A stretch of 64,000 nucleotides of DNA from Brevibacillus laterosporus (GCF_030489605.1 NZ_JAUKFY010000011.1:96504-160503); one strand, 5' to 3'. Shown: positions 50,103 through 59,873, counted from the first letter of the stretch. Numbers and translations are program-made. The notes: generated by a model from the sequence alone, not told the origin.

Positions 50103-50759
50103 ATGCACGATGGAAAAAGCCAAGAAAACGGACCGCAACACATGGGAGAGCTTGATGAAGAATTTATCACAGCAACCAACGAGGATTATGAGAGTAAAGT
50201 AAATAGCGCTATGCTTGAAGTGGCGCAAGCCCAAGTGGAAGAAAAAAAGAAGAGGACGAGAACGTACCTTTCTTCAGAATTGCCCGTCAGACCTTGTACA
50301 GGGGATTGTCCTCATCGTACTACTTGTAAAGATTTCGTGAAAGGCAGGGTAAAAGATTTAGAACCGTGCAGGCCTGAACTACGAAATATCAAGAAGTGGC
50401 AACGGGCGTTCAGAAGCGGAAACCTTGACGAGCTGAAGGATGAGGCGGGAGCAGTAGCGGGTTCTATGGCCGTTCAGATCGGGAGGCTTCTGGAAGCAGT
50501 AGTGAGGGACGGGGTAGTAGTAGAATCTACAAGGTATACAAACAGTGGAATCCCATATATCGAAAAGACAGCTCATCCAGCTTTAGCCACGGCTACAAAA
50601 ATGGCCAAGGATCTCGGTATTGATCTCAGTCAGTATCTCATGACACCAAAAGCCGCTAAGGATAATGGGACACAGGTTCAGGTGAATATAGGTATTTCTG
50701 CTGAAGAAGTACAAGCTAGGTTCTCAGCTAGATTTTCTAAAAAAGATGATAGCTCATGA
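50103..50759 (+). CDS. Putative terminase small subunit
   Basis: 218 aa from ATG 50103 (AAAGGAGG 7 nt upstream). Helical protein with a Cys cluster (CTGDCPHRTTC...EPC) that may hold zinc, and a C-terminal half that resembles small-terminase proteins. The assignment rests mainly on its place directly before, and 4-bp overlap with, the large terminase gene. Small subunits recognise the packaging site. Confidence 0.65.
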   Translation: MHDGKSQENGPQHMGELDEEFITATNEDYESKVNSAMLEVAQAQVEEKKKRTRTYLSSELPVRPCTGDCPHRTTCKDFVKGRVKDLEPCRPELRNIKKWQRAFRSGNLDELKDEAGAVAGSMAVQIGRLLEAVVRDGVVVESTRYTNSGIPYIEKTAHPALATATKMAKDLGIDLSQYLMTPKAAKDNGTQVQVNIGISAEEVQARFSARFSKKDDSS

Positions 50760-52285
50760 GTAAAAAGAAAAAACCAACAGTTATCACTCCTAAAGAGATC
50801 ACAAGCCAAACACTGCTCGATGCATTAGCAACCGAAACAGGCTATATTGAGCTCCTAAGTTCTGACGGGCTAATCTTTGAAGACTATCAGCGGGACTTTC
50901 TGGAATCCAATGATAGATTTCAGATATGGCTTAAAAATAGACAATCGGGTATGTCTTTTGGTTCAGCTGCTAGAGCATTAGCAAGGTCGCAGAACTTAGA
51001 CGATTATACTTGCATCATAGCGTCGTATAAACAGGACGACTCTAAGGAAAAGATCAGGTATGCCAAACAAATATACGACTCGCTACCAGACAGTTACAAG
51101 AAGCGTAAGCTGGTCGACAATACTACCTCACTAGAATTTGTAAGCAGGTCTGGAAGACAATCCACAGGCACACGTATCATTGCGCAAGGGAAAGGGCCTA
51201 TTCGGGGGAAGGGGTCTAATAACGTTCTCGATATCATTTTAGATGAATTTGCTTTCTTTGGTGGCTGGGACAGTACCGTATACACGTCAGCGGTCCCTGT
51301 TCTTACAAGGGTAAAACACGGGTCTTTAACGATCATTAGCACCCCGCTAGGGAAAGCAGGAAAGTTTTACGAGCTGTGGTCAGAGGATAAGAAATACCGG
51401 AATTACAAGCGTCGCACTATTTACTGGTGGGACTTTTCGTTGTTGTGTAAAGATGTTGCTAGGGCTCGCTTAGAGGCCCCTGGTATGCACACGTTACAAC
51501 GGGTTGAAGAGTTTGGGACCGACCAGCTGCATGAGTTATTTAATGCCATGGACCTAGAAGCTTTCCAACAAGAATTTGAGTGTGCGTTTATCGACGATAG
51601 TACCTCCTACTTCCCTTTGGAGATGGTGTATAAGTGTGTAATGAACGATGAACGTACTGATAATAAACCAAGCCAACAAGAAGAGCTCATGGCGAAGGAC
51701 TTCAATGCTTTACGTGAAAAAACAATAGGCTCACTTGGTGGTGGCTATGACGTAGGACGCCGTAAAGATGCATCCGAACTAACCTCACTAGACGGCACAG
51801 GAAACGGGAAGATTCTACGGTTTATGGAGACTTATAAGCAGTCAGATTTTGATTTACAAGAAAGGGAGCTTGGTAGATTCCTTGAAATAGCAAAACCGGT
51901 TAGGCTATGCATTGATGAAACCGGTCTGGGCATGCACATGGCAGAGAACTTGCAAAAGAAATACAGCGGCCAGGTTGAACCGATTCCTTTTACTAATGCT
52001 ACAAAAGAGGCTATGGCCATTGCACTACACAAGGAATTCGAAAAAGGACCTAGCGGAATTCTAATTCCAAATGAACGGGATCTCATTACACAGATTGTGG
52101 CCATTAAACGTGAAGTCACGAGCACAGGGGCGTTCAGGTATAGTGTGGAGAGAAACAACAATCACCACGGGGATAAGTTCTGGTCCTTAGCATTAGCTAA
52201 CTGGGCCATCAATGAGAATAAAGCATACAGCAAACCTGTTGGCTTTTCGATTATGGCGAATCCTGAATCGATACTTTTCCATTAG
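50756..52285 (+). CDS. Terminase large subunit
   Basis: 509 aa. ATPase part: KNRQSGMSFGSAARALA (deviating Walker A), NVLDIILDEFAFFGG (Walker B with Glu), LTIISTPLGKAGKFY (coupling motif). Nuclease part of RNase H fold: GGGYDVGRRKDASELTS, RLCIDETGLGMHMAE, HHGDKFWSLALANWA. Drives DNA into the prohead and cuts it. Overlaps the small-subunit gene by 4 bp. Confidence 0.93.
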   Translation: MSKKKKPTVITPKEITSQTLLDALATETGYIELLSSDGLIFEDYQRDFLESNDRFQIWLKNRQSGMSFGSAARALARSQNLDDYTCIIASYKQDDSKEKIRYAKQIYDSLPDSYKKRKLVDNTTSLEFVSRSGRQSTGTRIIAQGKGPIRGKGSNNVLDIILDEFAFFGGWDSTVYTSAVPVLTRVKHGSLTIISTPLGKAGKFYELWSEDKKYRNYKRRTIYWWDFSLLCKDVARARLEAPGMHTLQRVEEFGTDQLHELFNAMDLEAFQQEFECAFIDDSTSYFPLEMVYKCVMNDERTDNKPSQQEELMAKDFNALREKTIGSLGGGYDVGRRKDASELTSLDGTGNGKILRFMETYKQSDFDLQERELGRFLEIAKPVRLCIDETGLGMHMAENLQKKYSGQVEPIPFTNATKEAMAIALHKEFEKGPSGILIPNERDLITQIVAIKREVTSTGAFRYSVERNNNHHGDKFWSLALANWAINENKAYSKPVGFSIMANPESILFH

Positions 52286-52297
52286 GAGGTGAACTTA

Positions 52298-54475
52298 TTG
52301 AGTCGGATAACGCAATTGACAACGAAAATTTTCGATTACTTTGGATATGCAAAAAAAGAAGTAAGTAGCGACAGCAGAAAAACTGATCGGGTTTCTTATA
52401 GCGAGTCACCTCTAACACAAGTTTTTGATCAATATAAGGTTTCGACTGAACGTATACAGATCATTCGAGATGTAAGAAAACTATTTAAAACAGACGCTCG
52501 GTTCAAGATAACTAATTTACGTTTAGGAGCCGATGCAACCCGTGGGGGCTGTCAAGTCATTGTCCAGGGAAGCGAATCCCATCGCAAACATCTCAGAAAA
52601 TTAGGCAAACCACAGCCAAAGAGATTAGTTCCTGGAGCCAATATAGCCCAGCAGGTAATAGATGATTTTATGCGTCGAACTAAGCTGTCTGCTAAATCTA
52701 CCGAACATTTACAGGTACTTTTACGGGATGGTGATATCTTTCTCAACCCTATTGTGGATTTAGGCTCAGGGCTTGTTTTAGATGTGAAGAGAGGACCTGC
52801 AACAACAATTAAACGAAACAGTGATGAATTCGGCGATTTCCCTGATATAGAAAGAGCATTTAGTCAAATAGATCCCCAAACGCAGATACATTCGTTAATG
52901 GATATCGGACCGCCTAAGTCGTCCCGCGAAGACTTTGCCTTATATCAAATGAATCACATCCGATGGATGTCAGAAGAGACGGAACTATATGGGACCTCGC
53001 ACTATGCAACGGCTCGACAGCTTCATAAAATTCTTTTGAAGATGGAGATTGCAGCCGCCATACGTCGGGAATTCCGATCGGTTCAAAAGGAGTATCACCG
53101 GCTACCTGACACTGCTGGGGAATCGGAGGTCGCTGAATACACAAGACGCGTAGGTTTGGTTGATGACAAAGGGAATCCCACAAAGAATGCTCATCTGCTA
53201 TCGACTTTTGTTGGTAATGCGGATCTACAAACCATAAAAGCAGATGCAAATTTGTCAGAGATGGGCGACATCGAATATTTCGATGATCTTCTGTGGCTTA
53301 ATCTTGGTGTACCCAAAGCCATACTTACCAGTGGACAGAATTTGAATAGGGACATTTTAAAAGTTCAATACCCCCAATACCTGCAATCACTGGATAGCAT
53401 GACGGATTTACTAGAGTATGGGGATATAGGACAGTACAGCGGGTATCGCGCTTTAATAGATTTACAGCTAATGTTAGCGGGCATTAATCCTACCTCTATT
53501 GCCTATGACGTTGTTTGGAGTACGAAGACAACAGAGACAGCCTTAGAGCGCTTAGAGCGTGTTCAAAAAGCTCGTGGCGCTAATGGTGGCGATATCCTTA
53601 TTACAAACGTCAAAGCTATTCAAAGCATTGCTGGAGACTTCGATATTGAAGATCCAGTGGAGATGGCTATGATGATTGAAGAGGAAAGAGCTCGAAACGC
53701 TGTTTTAGTGGCCAAGTCTCTGCCTCCAAAAGAAGAAGAGAATGCAGATGAAGAAGAGGACAAAGAACCGATTACAGACGTGGCGGCTGAAGATCGATCA
53801 AAACTTAAAAAAGAAGAGGTCGAGGCGGAGGAGGCAGTCCTTCGTTTTTTTAATGCCGTTAACAAGCGGTTCACCAATTATGAGTCTGATAATGAAGGTA
53901 TAACGGACTTTGTTATCTTAGACTACGCTGAAGATGAGATCCTAAATGCTCTTGAAGAGACGTGGGAAGCTGAGCAAGGAAAGTTACAGCTTTCATTAGT
54001 CAAAGCAATGACCATAGCTGGGGCGATGGGTGCAGAAAAGGCGGCTTCCTTACTCGCAACAGAGATTAAACCACGTATTGCACGTAGCGATATCAGAGAA
54101 GATCTGCTTCAGCAATCTGCGCAGCGAATTAAAGGCATGAAAGAAACGACACTGAAAAAAATCCAAAAAGAATTAGCAACTGGCTTTGATAATAACCTTG
54201 GATGGCGCAAGATAGCAAAGCGACTGGAGCCTATTATTTTGGATGAAGTGCGAGCCAATTTGATTGCCCGCAATGAACTAAGCTGGGCTTACGATCGCAT
54301 GCAAATCCGAACCTATAAAGGCGCTGGCGTTAAAAAAGTCCAATGTGATGAGGTTATAGACATGCGTACCTGCGATAAATGCCGATCTAGGCACGGTAAT
54401 GTCTATGATATTGATGATTACCCTGGTCTTGCTCATCCGTTATGTAGGGTTAGCTGGTTGCCTGTAGATGAGTAG
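52298..54475 (+). CDS. Portal protein fused to a MuF-type head morphogenesis domain
   Basis: 725 aa from TTG 52298 (AGGAGG 8 nt upstream). Residues ~30-470 follow the portal pattern (LRLGADATRGG, HLQVLLRDGDIFLNPIVD, HIRWMSEETELYGTS, LDSMTDLLEYGDIGQYSGYR, VVWSTKTTETALERLERVQK). A Glu-rich linker (~470-520) leads to a C-terminal Mu gpF/SPP1 gp7-like domain ending in CDEVIDMRTCDKCRSRHG. These are usually two genes. The portal forms the ring for DNA passage; MuF proteins are minor capsid components. Confidence 0.85.
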   Translation: MSRITQLTTKIFDYFGYAKKEVSSDSRKTDRVSYSESPLTQVFDQYKVSTERIQIIRDVRKLFKTDARFKITNLRLGADATRGGCQVIVQGSESHRKHLRKLGKPQPKRLVPGANIAQQVIDDFMRRTKLSAKSTEHLQVLLRDGDIFLNPIVDLGSGLVLDVKRGPATTIKRNSDEFGDFPDIERAFSQIDPQTQIHSLMDIGPPKSSREDFALYQMNHIRWMSEETELYGTSHYATARQLHKILLKMEIAAAIRREFRSVQKEYHRLPDTAGESEVAEYTRRVGLVDDKGNPTKNAHLLSTFVGNADLQTIKADANLSEMGDIEYFDDLLWLNLGVPKAILTSGQNLNRDILKVQYPQYLQSLDSMTDLLEYGDIGQYSGYRALIDLQLMLAGINPTSIAYDVVWSTKTTETALERLERVQKARGANGGDILITNVKAIQSIAGDFDIEDPVEMAMMIEEERARNAVLVAKSLPPKEEENADEEEDKEPITDVAAEDRSKLKKEEVEAEEAVLRFFNAVNKRFTNYESDNEGITDFVILDYAEDEILNALEETWEAEQGKLQLSLVKAMTIAGAMGAEKAASLLATEIKPRIARSDIREDLLQQSAQRIKGMKETTLKKIQKELATGFDNNLGWRKIAKRLEPIILDEVRANLIARNELSWAYDRMQIRTYKGAGVKKVQCDEVIDMRTCDKCRSRHGNVYDIDDYPGLAHPLCRVSWLPVDE

Positions 54476-54548
54476 TAGTTGAAAGGTGGTGGTTTTGTGT
54501 GACCGGAATAGTATTCTCATCATAGATTCAATGAAAGGAGGAAAACGT

Positions 54549-57497
54549 GTGTTTACAAATTTACCGTTTGAAATGAATCTTCAATACTTCTCCAAAATAG
54601 GATTCGTATCAGGAGAAGAGCCCATCAAGGACGCCTTAAAGGACGATCAACTAATGCAACAGATTTTAGAGGCGAGTAGCGCCATTGCTCTTCTATCCAT
54701 AAAGAGAAATTTGGCCAACACTCCACTCACTGAGGTGGATCGGCAAATCTACTATGAAGCAATTCATGCTAAATGTAGATCAGAATTTGGTTACTACGAT
54801 GTCGAAGAAGCTGCACAAATAGAGAAGGTGAACTCAAAGCCAAACCTTGGTTTTGCGGTAGAAAGTGAAAAGATGACAATCGTAACAGATGCGTCTGAAC
54901 CAGTCATGGGGGCCGTCACTGACTCAGCAGGAGAGGCGGTCGATGTTTGTGTCTCGAAAGCCGTTGCTATTGTGGATCAAGCAGGTAAAACTTCAGGGTG
55001 GTACAAACAAATTGTGGCCAAGGTAGATGCTATCAACGGCAATATGAGGCTGTACCCTAGAGGCACTTATGAACATGCTCTCAAAAAGCTAAAAAGTGCT
55101 GGCTTTCCATACGCTGGGGAACACCCACACCCAAGAAGCTATCTCACAGCACAGGGAAAGACCATGTTTGATTCGAAGATACCTAATCAATGTGTTAAGT
55201 TTCGAGACGCATATATCGATGATTCAGGATATGTTTGGGCGGAGTATAAAACCATTGATACCGATATGGGAAGACAGGTACAGACCATGATAGATGAAGG
55301 TCTTCCAATTGGTTTTAGCAATCGTATGACAGGAGTGATGGTACCGATTAATCTTCACGGTAAAACGGTTAAGGTACCAAAAAGCCTGGATATAAAAACG
55401 TGGGACGTACTTCTAAATCCTGCTGAAAGTGAGTCATATCACTCACCCATTGCGTTAACCGATTCAGCTATATGCGAAATTCTTGATTCATTAAAGGAGG
55501 AAGAACCATTGAACTTTTTTACAATGACACTCTCTGCACTGAAGGATTGGAAGAAACAAAATCCTGGCCACGCTGATATGGCGGTATGTGATGCCGCTAT
55601 CGAAGCTAAGGAAAAAGAACAAGCATTAACAGATGAACTTGAAAAGTTAAGACTTGAAAAGCAAACACGTGAACAACAAGAAGAGGCAAATCGCAAGAAA
55701 AAGGAAGCACAAAAAGCTCTTGTTGATGCTGTTAACGAGCTTTCCTATGACAAACAAGTAAAAGACGGGCTACTTCAAAAAGGCGCTGCTATTACGGACG
55801 CTTCGGAAGTAGCCTCTTTTATTGACACCGAAAAAGCCTTTGTCGATGCTATCCAAATCGATAGACAAAAACAGAGCCTTGGGATTTCTTCTGGAAGAGC
55901 TGCTATTGTTAATCAAGAGGTTCAAGTCGGTGCAGAAGGTCAGCCTTGGAAGCCGATTATGGATAACTTGATGGCAGCATTTGATGATCGATTACGTTCA
56001 ACAGAACGTAACTTCCACGTGGATACGGAAATGCGAAAAGCAAATACGGAGATCCTCGATCGTGTTATGGCTAAAATGGAACGCGACAATCATGAACAAT
56101 ACCGGCGACATATGCAAGATCTAACAGATTCGGCCCAATCCATTGAGAATGGAGCCATTACCGACAGTGCCATGAGTTCAACCGGAGACTTCGCACAAGC
56201 CGCTTTGATTTCACGAGCGTTCATGTATCAAGTATGGCAGGATTTAAAGTTTGCTCAATTAGCAATGGCAGAACCGTTCTCAGGTTCAACCTATAAAATT
56301 CCGGTTGAGTTCCAGGGACATGACCTGTACACACAGGATGATTTTGTAACGGGAGAATACGAGGGTATCGTAACCGAGGGTGTCGAAACCTTCTTCCTAG
56401 AATTTGCAGCGGAATGGTTCAAGCGAGGAACGCTACTTTCGAAAGAGGCTCTGACCGAACTACAAAGCGGCCCGATGAATTACGACTCACTTGCTCGCAA
56501 TTTAGCCAATCTAGCAGCGCGTTTCCAACGAGTCAAAGATCAAAAATTAGGTTTGGAAATGATACATGTTTCCGATGAATACAATGCAAAAACAGTAACA
56601 GATGAGAAGGTAGAGGTTGCTGAATTTACTAAAGCCTCTGGCAACGTTCCTTCTGGTTCGAATGTTGCCTTTATCGCTACTATGCTTTGCGGGAACCCAT
56701 CGGGAACCGTAACAAAACAGGTACCACCAATTGTACGTCCACGTACAAAAGTATGGCTTGACCAGTTTGGTAGAAAGCAATCCGCTATTGTAAACGATAT
56801 CGTGGTTAAAGTTGGGTCAACGGTGCTTCAACGTGGAACATGGGACCCGATTAAAAAGTTAATTAATAACGGAGATTATGCGATTGATTTTGAAAATGCG
56901 AAAGCTTATTTTACAGAGTCTTCGAGAGTAAGCGAGTCTAAATTACCTACCCTTACTTACGCCTATGCAACAAACGTCTCCTTCTTTGATTTAACTGTCC
57001 CTACATCCTATAACGGTCGAAGCTCTTTGTATTACAACAAGCTCTTGGAGCAACTAGACTACGAAAAAGCCTATATGGGTAGCGCCCCTCGCTATGTAAC
57101 ACCTGACTTTGCACTTGGTAGCCTTAATGCGATGGTAAATCTTAAAAATGCAGAGCTGTTTTACAAGTGGGCAAGCCCAGAGGGTACGAATCTTTTAAAA
57201 GGTAAAATGTGGTTTGCAGATCGCAATGGTCTGGACATTGGAGAAATGAACACCCCTTGGGCTGCTGGAGATCAACGTATTCTCCTTGGTAAAGTTAACG
57301 CTACTCGTCTTGGTATTGGTAGCCCTATGGCAATTGAGGGGCCAGAAGCCTATTACGATCCAAAAACAACGAGAATAACTTCTGCCCGTCAATACTTTGC
57401 GACTGAACAAGTTGCAATTGCTACGCCTCTTGTAATTGACGATGCAGGTAATACGTATAACCCTCCTTATCGTACAATCAAACTGTTCAATAGCTAG
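54549..57497 (+). CDS. Capsid polyprotein: prohead protease - scaffold - major capsid protein
   Basis: 982 aa from GTG 54549 (AAAGGAGG 7 nt upstream; earlier GTG/TTG codons at 54486-54495 are weaker). Residues ~110-300 are a prohead protease (NGNMRLYPRGTYEHALKKL, GEHPHP with His ~192, LPIGFSNRMTG with Ser ~257). Residues ~345-530 are a charged coiled coil typical of scaffolds (ELEKLRLEKQTREQQEEANR). Residues ~545-982 are the major capsid protein (FAQAALISRAFMYQVWQDL to PYRTIKLFNS). The motif [VIL]TD[SA][SA] recurs at ~112, 123, 303, 415, 525 and 537, mostly at domain borders, and may mark cleavage sites. An internal SD and TTG at 55509 could give a scaffold-capsid product alone. Confidence 0.85.
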   Translation: MFTNLPFEMNLQYFSKIGFVSGEEPIKDALKDDQLMQQILEASSAIALLSIKRNLANTPLTEVDRQIYYEAIHAKCRSEFGYYDVEEAAQIEKVNSKPNLGFAVESEKMTIVTDASEPVMGAVTDSAGEAVDVCVSKAVAIVDQAGKTSGWYKQIVAKVDAINGNMRLYPRGTYEHALKKLKSAGFPYAGEHPHPRSYLTAQGKTMFDSKIPNQCVKFRDAYIDDSGYVWAEYKTIDTDMGRQVQTMIDEGLPIGFSNRMTGVMVPINLHGKTVKVPKSLDIKTWDVLLNPAESESYHSPIALTDSAICEILDSLKEEEPLNFFTMTLSALKDWKKQNPGHADMAVCDAAIEAKEKEQALTDELEKLRLEKQTREQQEEANRKKKEAQKALVDAVNELSYDKQVKDGLLQKGAAITDASEVASFIDTEKAFVDAIQIDRQKQSLGISSGRAAIVNQEVQVGAEGQPWKPIMDNLMAAFDDRLRSTERNFHVDTEMRKANTEILDRVMAKMERDNHEQYRRHMQDLTDSAQSIENGAITDSAMSSTGDFAQAALISRAFMYQVWQDLKFAQLAMAEPFSGSTYKIPVEFQGHDLYTQDDFVTGEYEGIVTEGVETFFLEFAAEWFKRGTLLSKEALTELQSGPMNYDSLARNLANLAARFQRVKDQKLGLEMIHVSDEYNAKTVTDEKVEVAEFTKASGNVPSGSNVAFIATMLCGNPSGTVTKQVPPIVRPRTKVWLDQFGRKQSAIVNDIVVKVGSTVLQRGTWDPIKKLINNGDYAIDFENAKAYFTESSRVSESKLPTLTYAYATNVSFFDLTVPTSYNGRSSLYYNKLLEQLDYEKAYMGSAPRYVTPDFALGSLNAMVNLKNAELFYKWASPEGTNLLKGKMWFADRNGLDIGEMNTPWAAGDQRILLGKVNATRLGIGSPMAIEGPEAYYDPKTTRITSARQYFATEQVAIATPLVIDDAGNTYNPPYRTIKLFNS
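55493..55511 (+). promoter_or_regulatory. Internal ribosome site and TTG start within the capsid polyprotein
   Basis: AAAGGAGG (55493-55500) lies 8 nt before an in-frame TTG (55509-55511), exactly at the protease/scaffold border. It would yield a ~662-aa product without the protease, much as nested scaffold genes (lambda Nu3) do. The Lys-Glu-Glu-Glu coding of this stretch could also create the SD by chance. Confidence 0.5.
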
Positions 57498-57509
57498 GAG
57501 TTGATAACT

Positions 57510-57872
57510 GTGAAGATTAATACAGGATGCTCATTTCTTCATCCGTTAACTGGTCAGATGATTCACCCTGGCCAGTCTTACGATGAACATTATAGATATC
57601 CAGATCAAGATGAGTCGGTAGAAGTGATTGAAGATGAAACCGAGTTTGCCACTGAAGAAACTCCTGAGGAAGTAGTAGCCCAGGAGTTTCTTACGTTAGA
57701 GGAATTCGACAAATTGGAGGCAGTCAAACAAAAAGAAGTGTTAGTGGAGAATCTAGTTGTTTCTACCGAGGATGTAGACGCGGTTAGCAATAAAGAAAAA
57801 CGTCTGCAATTGTATAAACAGTTTTTGGAGGCGAATGCACATGATGGAGCTGGTCAAGAAGTTACGCTTTGA
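57510..57872 (+). CDS. Hypothetical head protein, 120 aa
   Basis: GTG 57510 with AGGAG 8 nt upstream (TTG 57501 overlaps the SD). N-terminal part KINTGCSFLHPLTGQMIHPG, a Glu-rich acidic middle, helical C-terminus. Directly after the capsid gene; perhaps a decoration or head-completion protein. Overlaps the next gene. Confidence 0.6.
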   Translation: MKINTGCSFLHPLTGQMIHPGQSYDEHYRYPDQDESVEVIEDETEFATEETPEEVVAQEFLTLEEFDKLEAVKQKEVLVENLVVSTEDVDAVSNKEKRLQLYKQFLEANAHDGAGQEVTL

Positions 57873-58368
57873 TCTAGGAGACATGGAAGAACCCTTTTTC
57901 TATTCTAACGATGACTTAATCAGTAGATTGACAGAAGCACTCTACGATTATTCTCGCTACCGTCCAAGAAGACGAAAGGGCTTAATCAAACTAGTACCAG
58001 GTGTGACAGAATACGAGCTTCCCGAAGATTACCAAACATGGATAGAAGGCTTAGCGGGGTATGAGATTCTTGATCGTACCCTGATAACTCCTGTCACACC
58101 TGCTGGCTATTCTAAACTAAGCTTTTATTACTACGCAGACCATACAATTGAAAGCCTATCAGTAAGAGATCACCGAATTTTACTAGATTACTGCATGGCG
58201 AAGATCCTATATGAGATTGTTCGTGAGGGCGCAGAGATCAGCGGCTTAAAACTGGGCAAAGGGCTACAAATTAACTTTGACAACTTTGATAAAATCGCAC
58301 AAGAAGCAATTTTTCGTGAGAAACGCTATGAACAATCGGTGAAGAAGCCTATAGGGATGTGGTCATAA
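57841..58368 (+). CDS. Head-tail connector protein (gp6/gp15-like)
   Basis: 175 aa from ATG 57841 (GGAGG 9 nt upstream). Helical protein with YSNDDLISRLTEALYDYSRY, LPEDYQTWIEGLAGYEIL and LLDYCMAKILYEIVREGAE, resembling connector/adaptor proteins that sit under the portal. Context between capsid and gp10-like genes supports this. Confidence 0.7.
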   Translation: MMELVKKLRFDLGDMEEPFFYSNDDLISRLTEALYDYSRYRPRRRKGLIKLVPGVTEYELPEDYQTWIEGLAGYEILDRTLITPVTPAGYSKLSFYYYADHTIESLSVRDHRILLDYCMAKILYEIVREGAEISGLKLGKGLQINFDNFDKIAQEAIFREKRYEQSVKKPIGMWS

Positions 58369-58772
58369 TGAACGCCTCAAAGTTGGCCAAGAAAATCAAA
58401 CGAATTATTGATCGGCACATCAAGCAAAAGGGCTACGAGGTAGAAGCTGTCTTGCAAACGTTGACGGAAGAACAAACATCTAGCGGGCTTTCAATTATCG
58501 ATAGAAAACAGCCTGATCCTATAAAAGAAACCATCAAAATAGTTGTTACGGGCCATTCTATCGATGAGGAGGCTACTGCGTTAGGGGATAATCCTGTACA
58601 AAAACTAGAGTTTATCTCTATTGAAGATGGCACGGAGCCACCTGAAAAAAGAGTAGAAGAAGGAAAGGTTCTCGTTTATGACGGCAAGCAGTTTAATATC
58701 ATATTAGCATCTCCTGCGACTTTAGCGGGTGAGCTAATTATTAAGGAATGTCAAGCGAGGTCGATGCCATAA
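58368..58772 (+). CDS. Putative head completion/stopper protein, 134 aa
   Basis: ATG 58368 overlaps the preceding stop (TAATG). N-terminal basic helix (KLAKKIKRIIDRHIKQKGYE) and beta-rich remainder (VLVYDGKQFNIILASPATLA). Assigned by position between connector and gp10-like genes only. Confidence 0.55.
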   Translation: MNASKLAKKIKRIIDRHIKQKGYEVEAVLQTLTEEQTSSGLSIIDRKQPDPIKETIKIVVTGHSIDEEATALGDNPVQKLEFISIEDGTEPPEKRVEEGKVLVYDGKQFNIILASPATLAGELIIKECQARSMP

Positions 58773-59329
58773 TGGGTGACTTTAACGACTTGTATCGTGT
58801 GCTAGGGAATATCCCGCATTTGATGGCGAAAGCAGAAAGGAATACGCTGAAAAAAGGCGCAGCCGTTGTCATGGGTGCAGCTAAAAAGAAACTGGGAACC
58901 TACCAAGGGGAATCCGGAGGGTATAAAGCGTGGGTAACATTAAAACCAGAAACGGTCCGTAAAAAGCACATGTCCAAAACAAAGGCAGGTGTCTTAACAC
59001 GAGCAGGGAAAAGGTACAAAGAGAAACATGGAGCATGGGGAGCTGGTGGAAATGACGATTCGCCATTAGTTGATTCTGGTAGCTTGCGACAAGCAATTAC
59101 TACGGACGAAAAACAGATTAACAAAGGCGTTGCATATGTAGGAGTGGCTTCTGGATCATCTGATAGTAAGAAGGGTGATCCAGGAAGCTACGCGGCTACC
59201 CATGAATTTGGATACGAACCCAAAAATATACCGGCACGTCCTTTCCTACGCCCAGCACTTCACGAAAATAAGGACCAGATTAAAGAGATTGCTAAAAAAG
59301 AAATCATTAAAAGCCTAAGGAGGCTCTGA
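58772..59329 (+). CDS. HK97 gp10-like head-tail joining protein
   Basis: 185 aa from ATG 58772, again a TAATG overlap. Matches the gp10 pattern: NTLKKGAAVVMGAAKKKLG, SPLVDSGSLRQAI, AYVGVASGS, YAATHEFGYE, IPARPFLRPALHE. Part of the neck/tail completion of tailed phages. Confidence 0.85.
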   Translation: MGDFNDLYRVLGNIPHLMAKAERNTLKKGAAVVMGAAKKKLGTYQGESGGYKAWVTLKPETVRKKHMSKTKAGVLTRAGKRYKEKHGAWGAGGNDDSPLVDSGSLRQAITTDEKQINKGVAYVGVASGSSDSKKGDPGSYAATHEFGYEPKNIPARPFLRPALHENKDQIKEIAKKEIIKSLRRL

Positions 59330-59331
59330 CA

Positions 59332-59862
59332 GTGAGAGATCCACTTGTGTCAGTCTACACCGCCTTAGAAAAAGCCATTAAGACTGTTCACGGCTCAAGT
59401 TACCTAGTGACTAATGATACACCGAACCCTATAGAGACTAAAAAAAGAGTCCTTCCTGCTGCTAATATCACGTATGTTAGCGGGACATCTGAAAAGGCCC
59501 TCATGAGGGAACACCAGCCACACGGAGTGCTTTCGAACGGGAATGGTACTTTTACTGTAGGGACGGAAGCAGTACGGTTTCATTATCTTATCCAGGTTTC
59601 CTTTTTTGCTGAACGGCCAAGCCAAGCGCAACAGTTATCTACCAAGTTTTTAGCTTACATCGAAACAGAAAATGAGATACCCATCCCTGAAGATAAGTGG
59701 GGGGACCTTGTACAGATTTTCATTGCTTCTCCACCTCTACCACCACGCGGTGAACCTAACCTATACCAAGTAGATGCAACCTATCAATGTCTGGGACAAT
59801 TGATCATAGAGGAGCAAGTGAATGCGATTGATGTAAGTAAGTTCAAACCAAAAATAACGTAA
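59332..59862 (+). CDS. Putative tail terminator/completion protein
   Basis: 176 aa from GTG 59332 (AGGAGG 8 nt upstream). Alpha/beta protein (DPLVSVYTALEKAIKTVHG, FHYLIQVSFFAERPSQAQQL, LYQVDATYQCLGQLIIEE) in the position of tail terminators, just before the sheath gene. Family inferred from context. Confidence 0.6.
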   Translation: MRDPLVSVYTALEKAIKTVHGSSYLVTNDTPNPIETKKRVLPAANITYVSGTSEKALMREHQPHGVLSNGNGTFTVGTEAVRFHYLIQVSFFAERPSQAQQLSTKFLAYIETENEIPIPEDKWGDLVQIFIASPPLPPRGEPNLYQVDATYQCLGQLIIEEQVNAIDVSKFKPKIT

Positions 59863-59873
59863 GGGAGCTGGTC

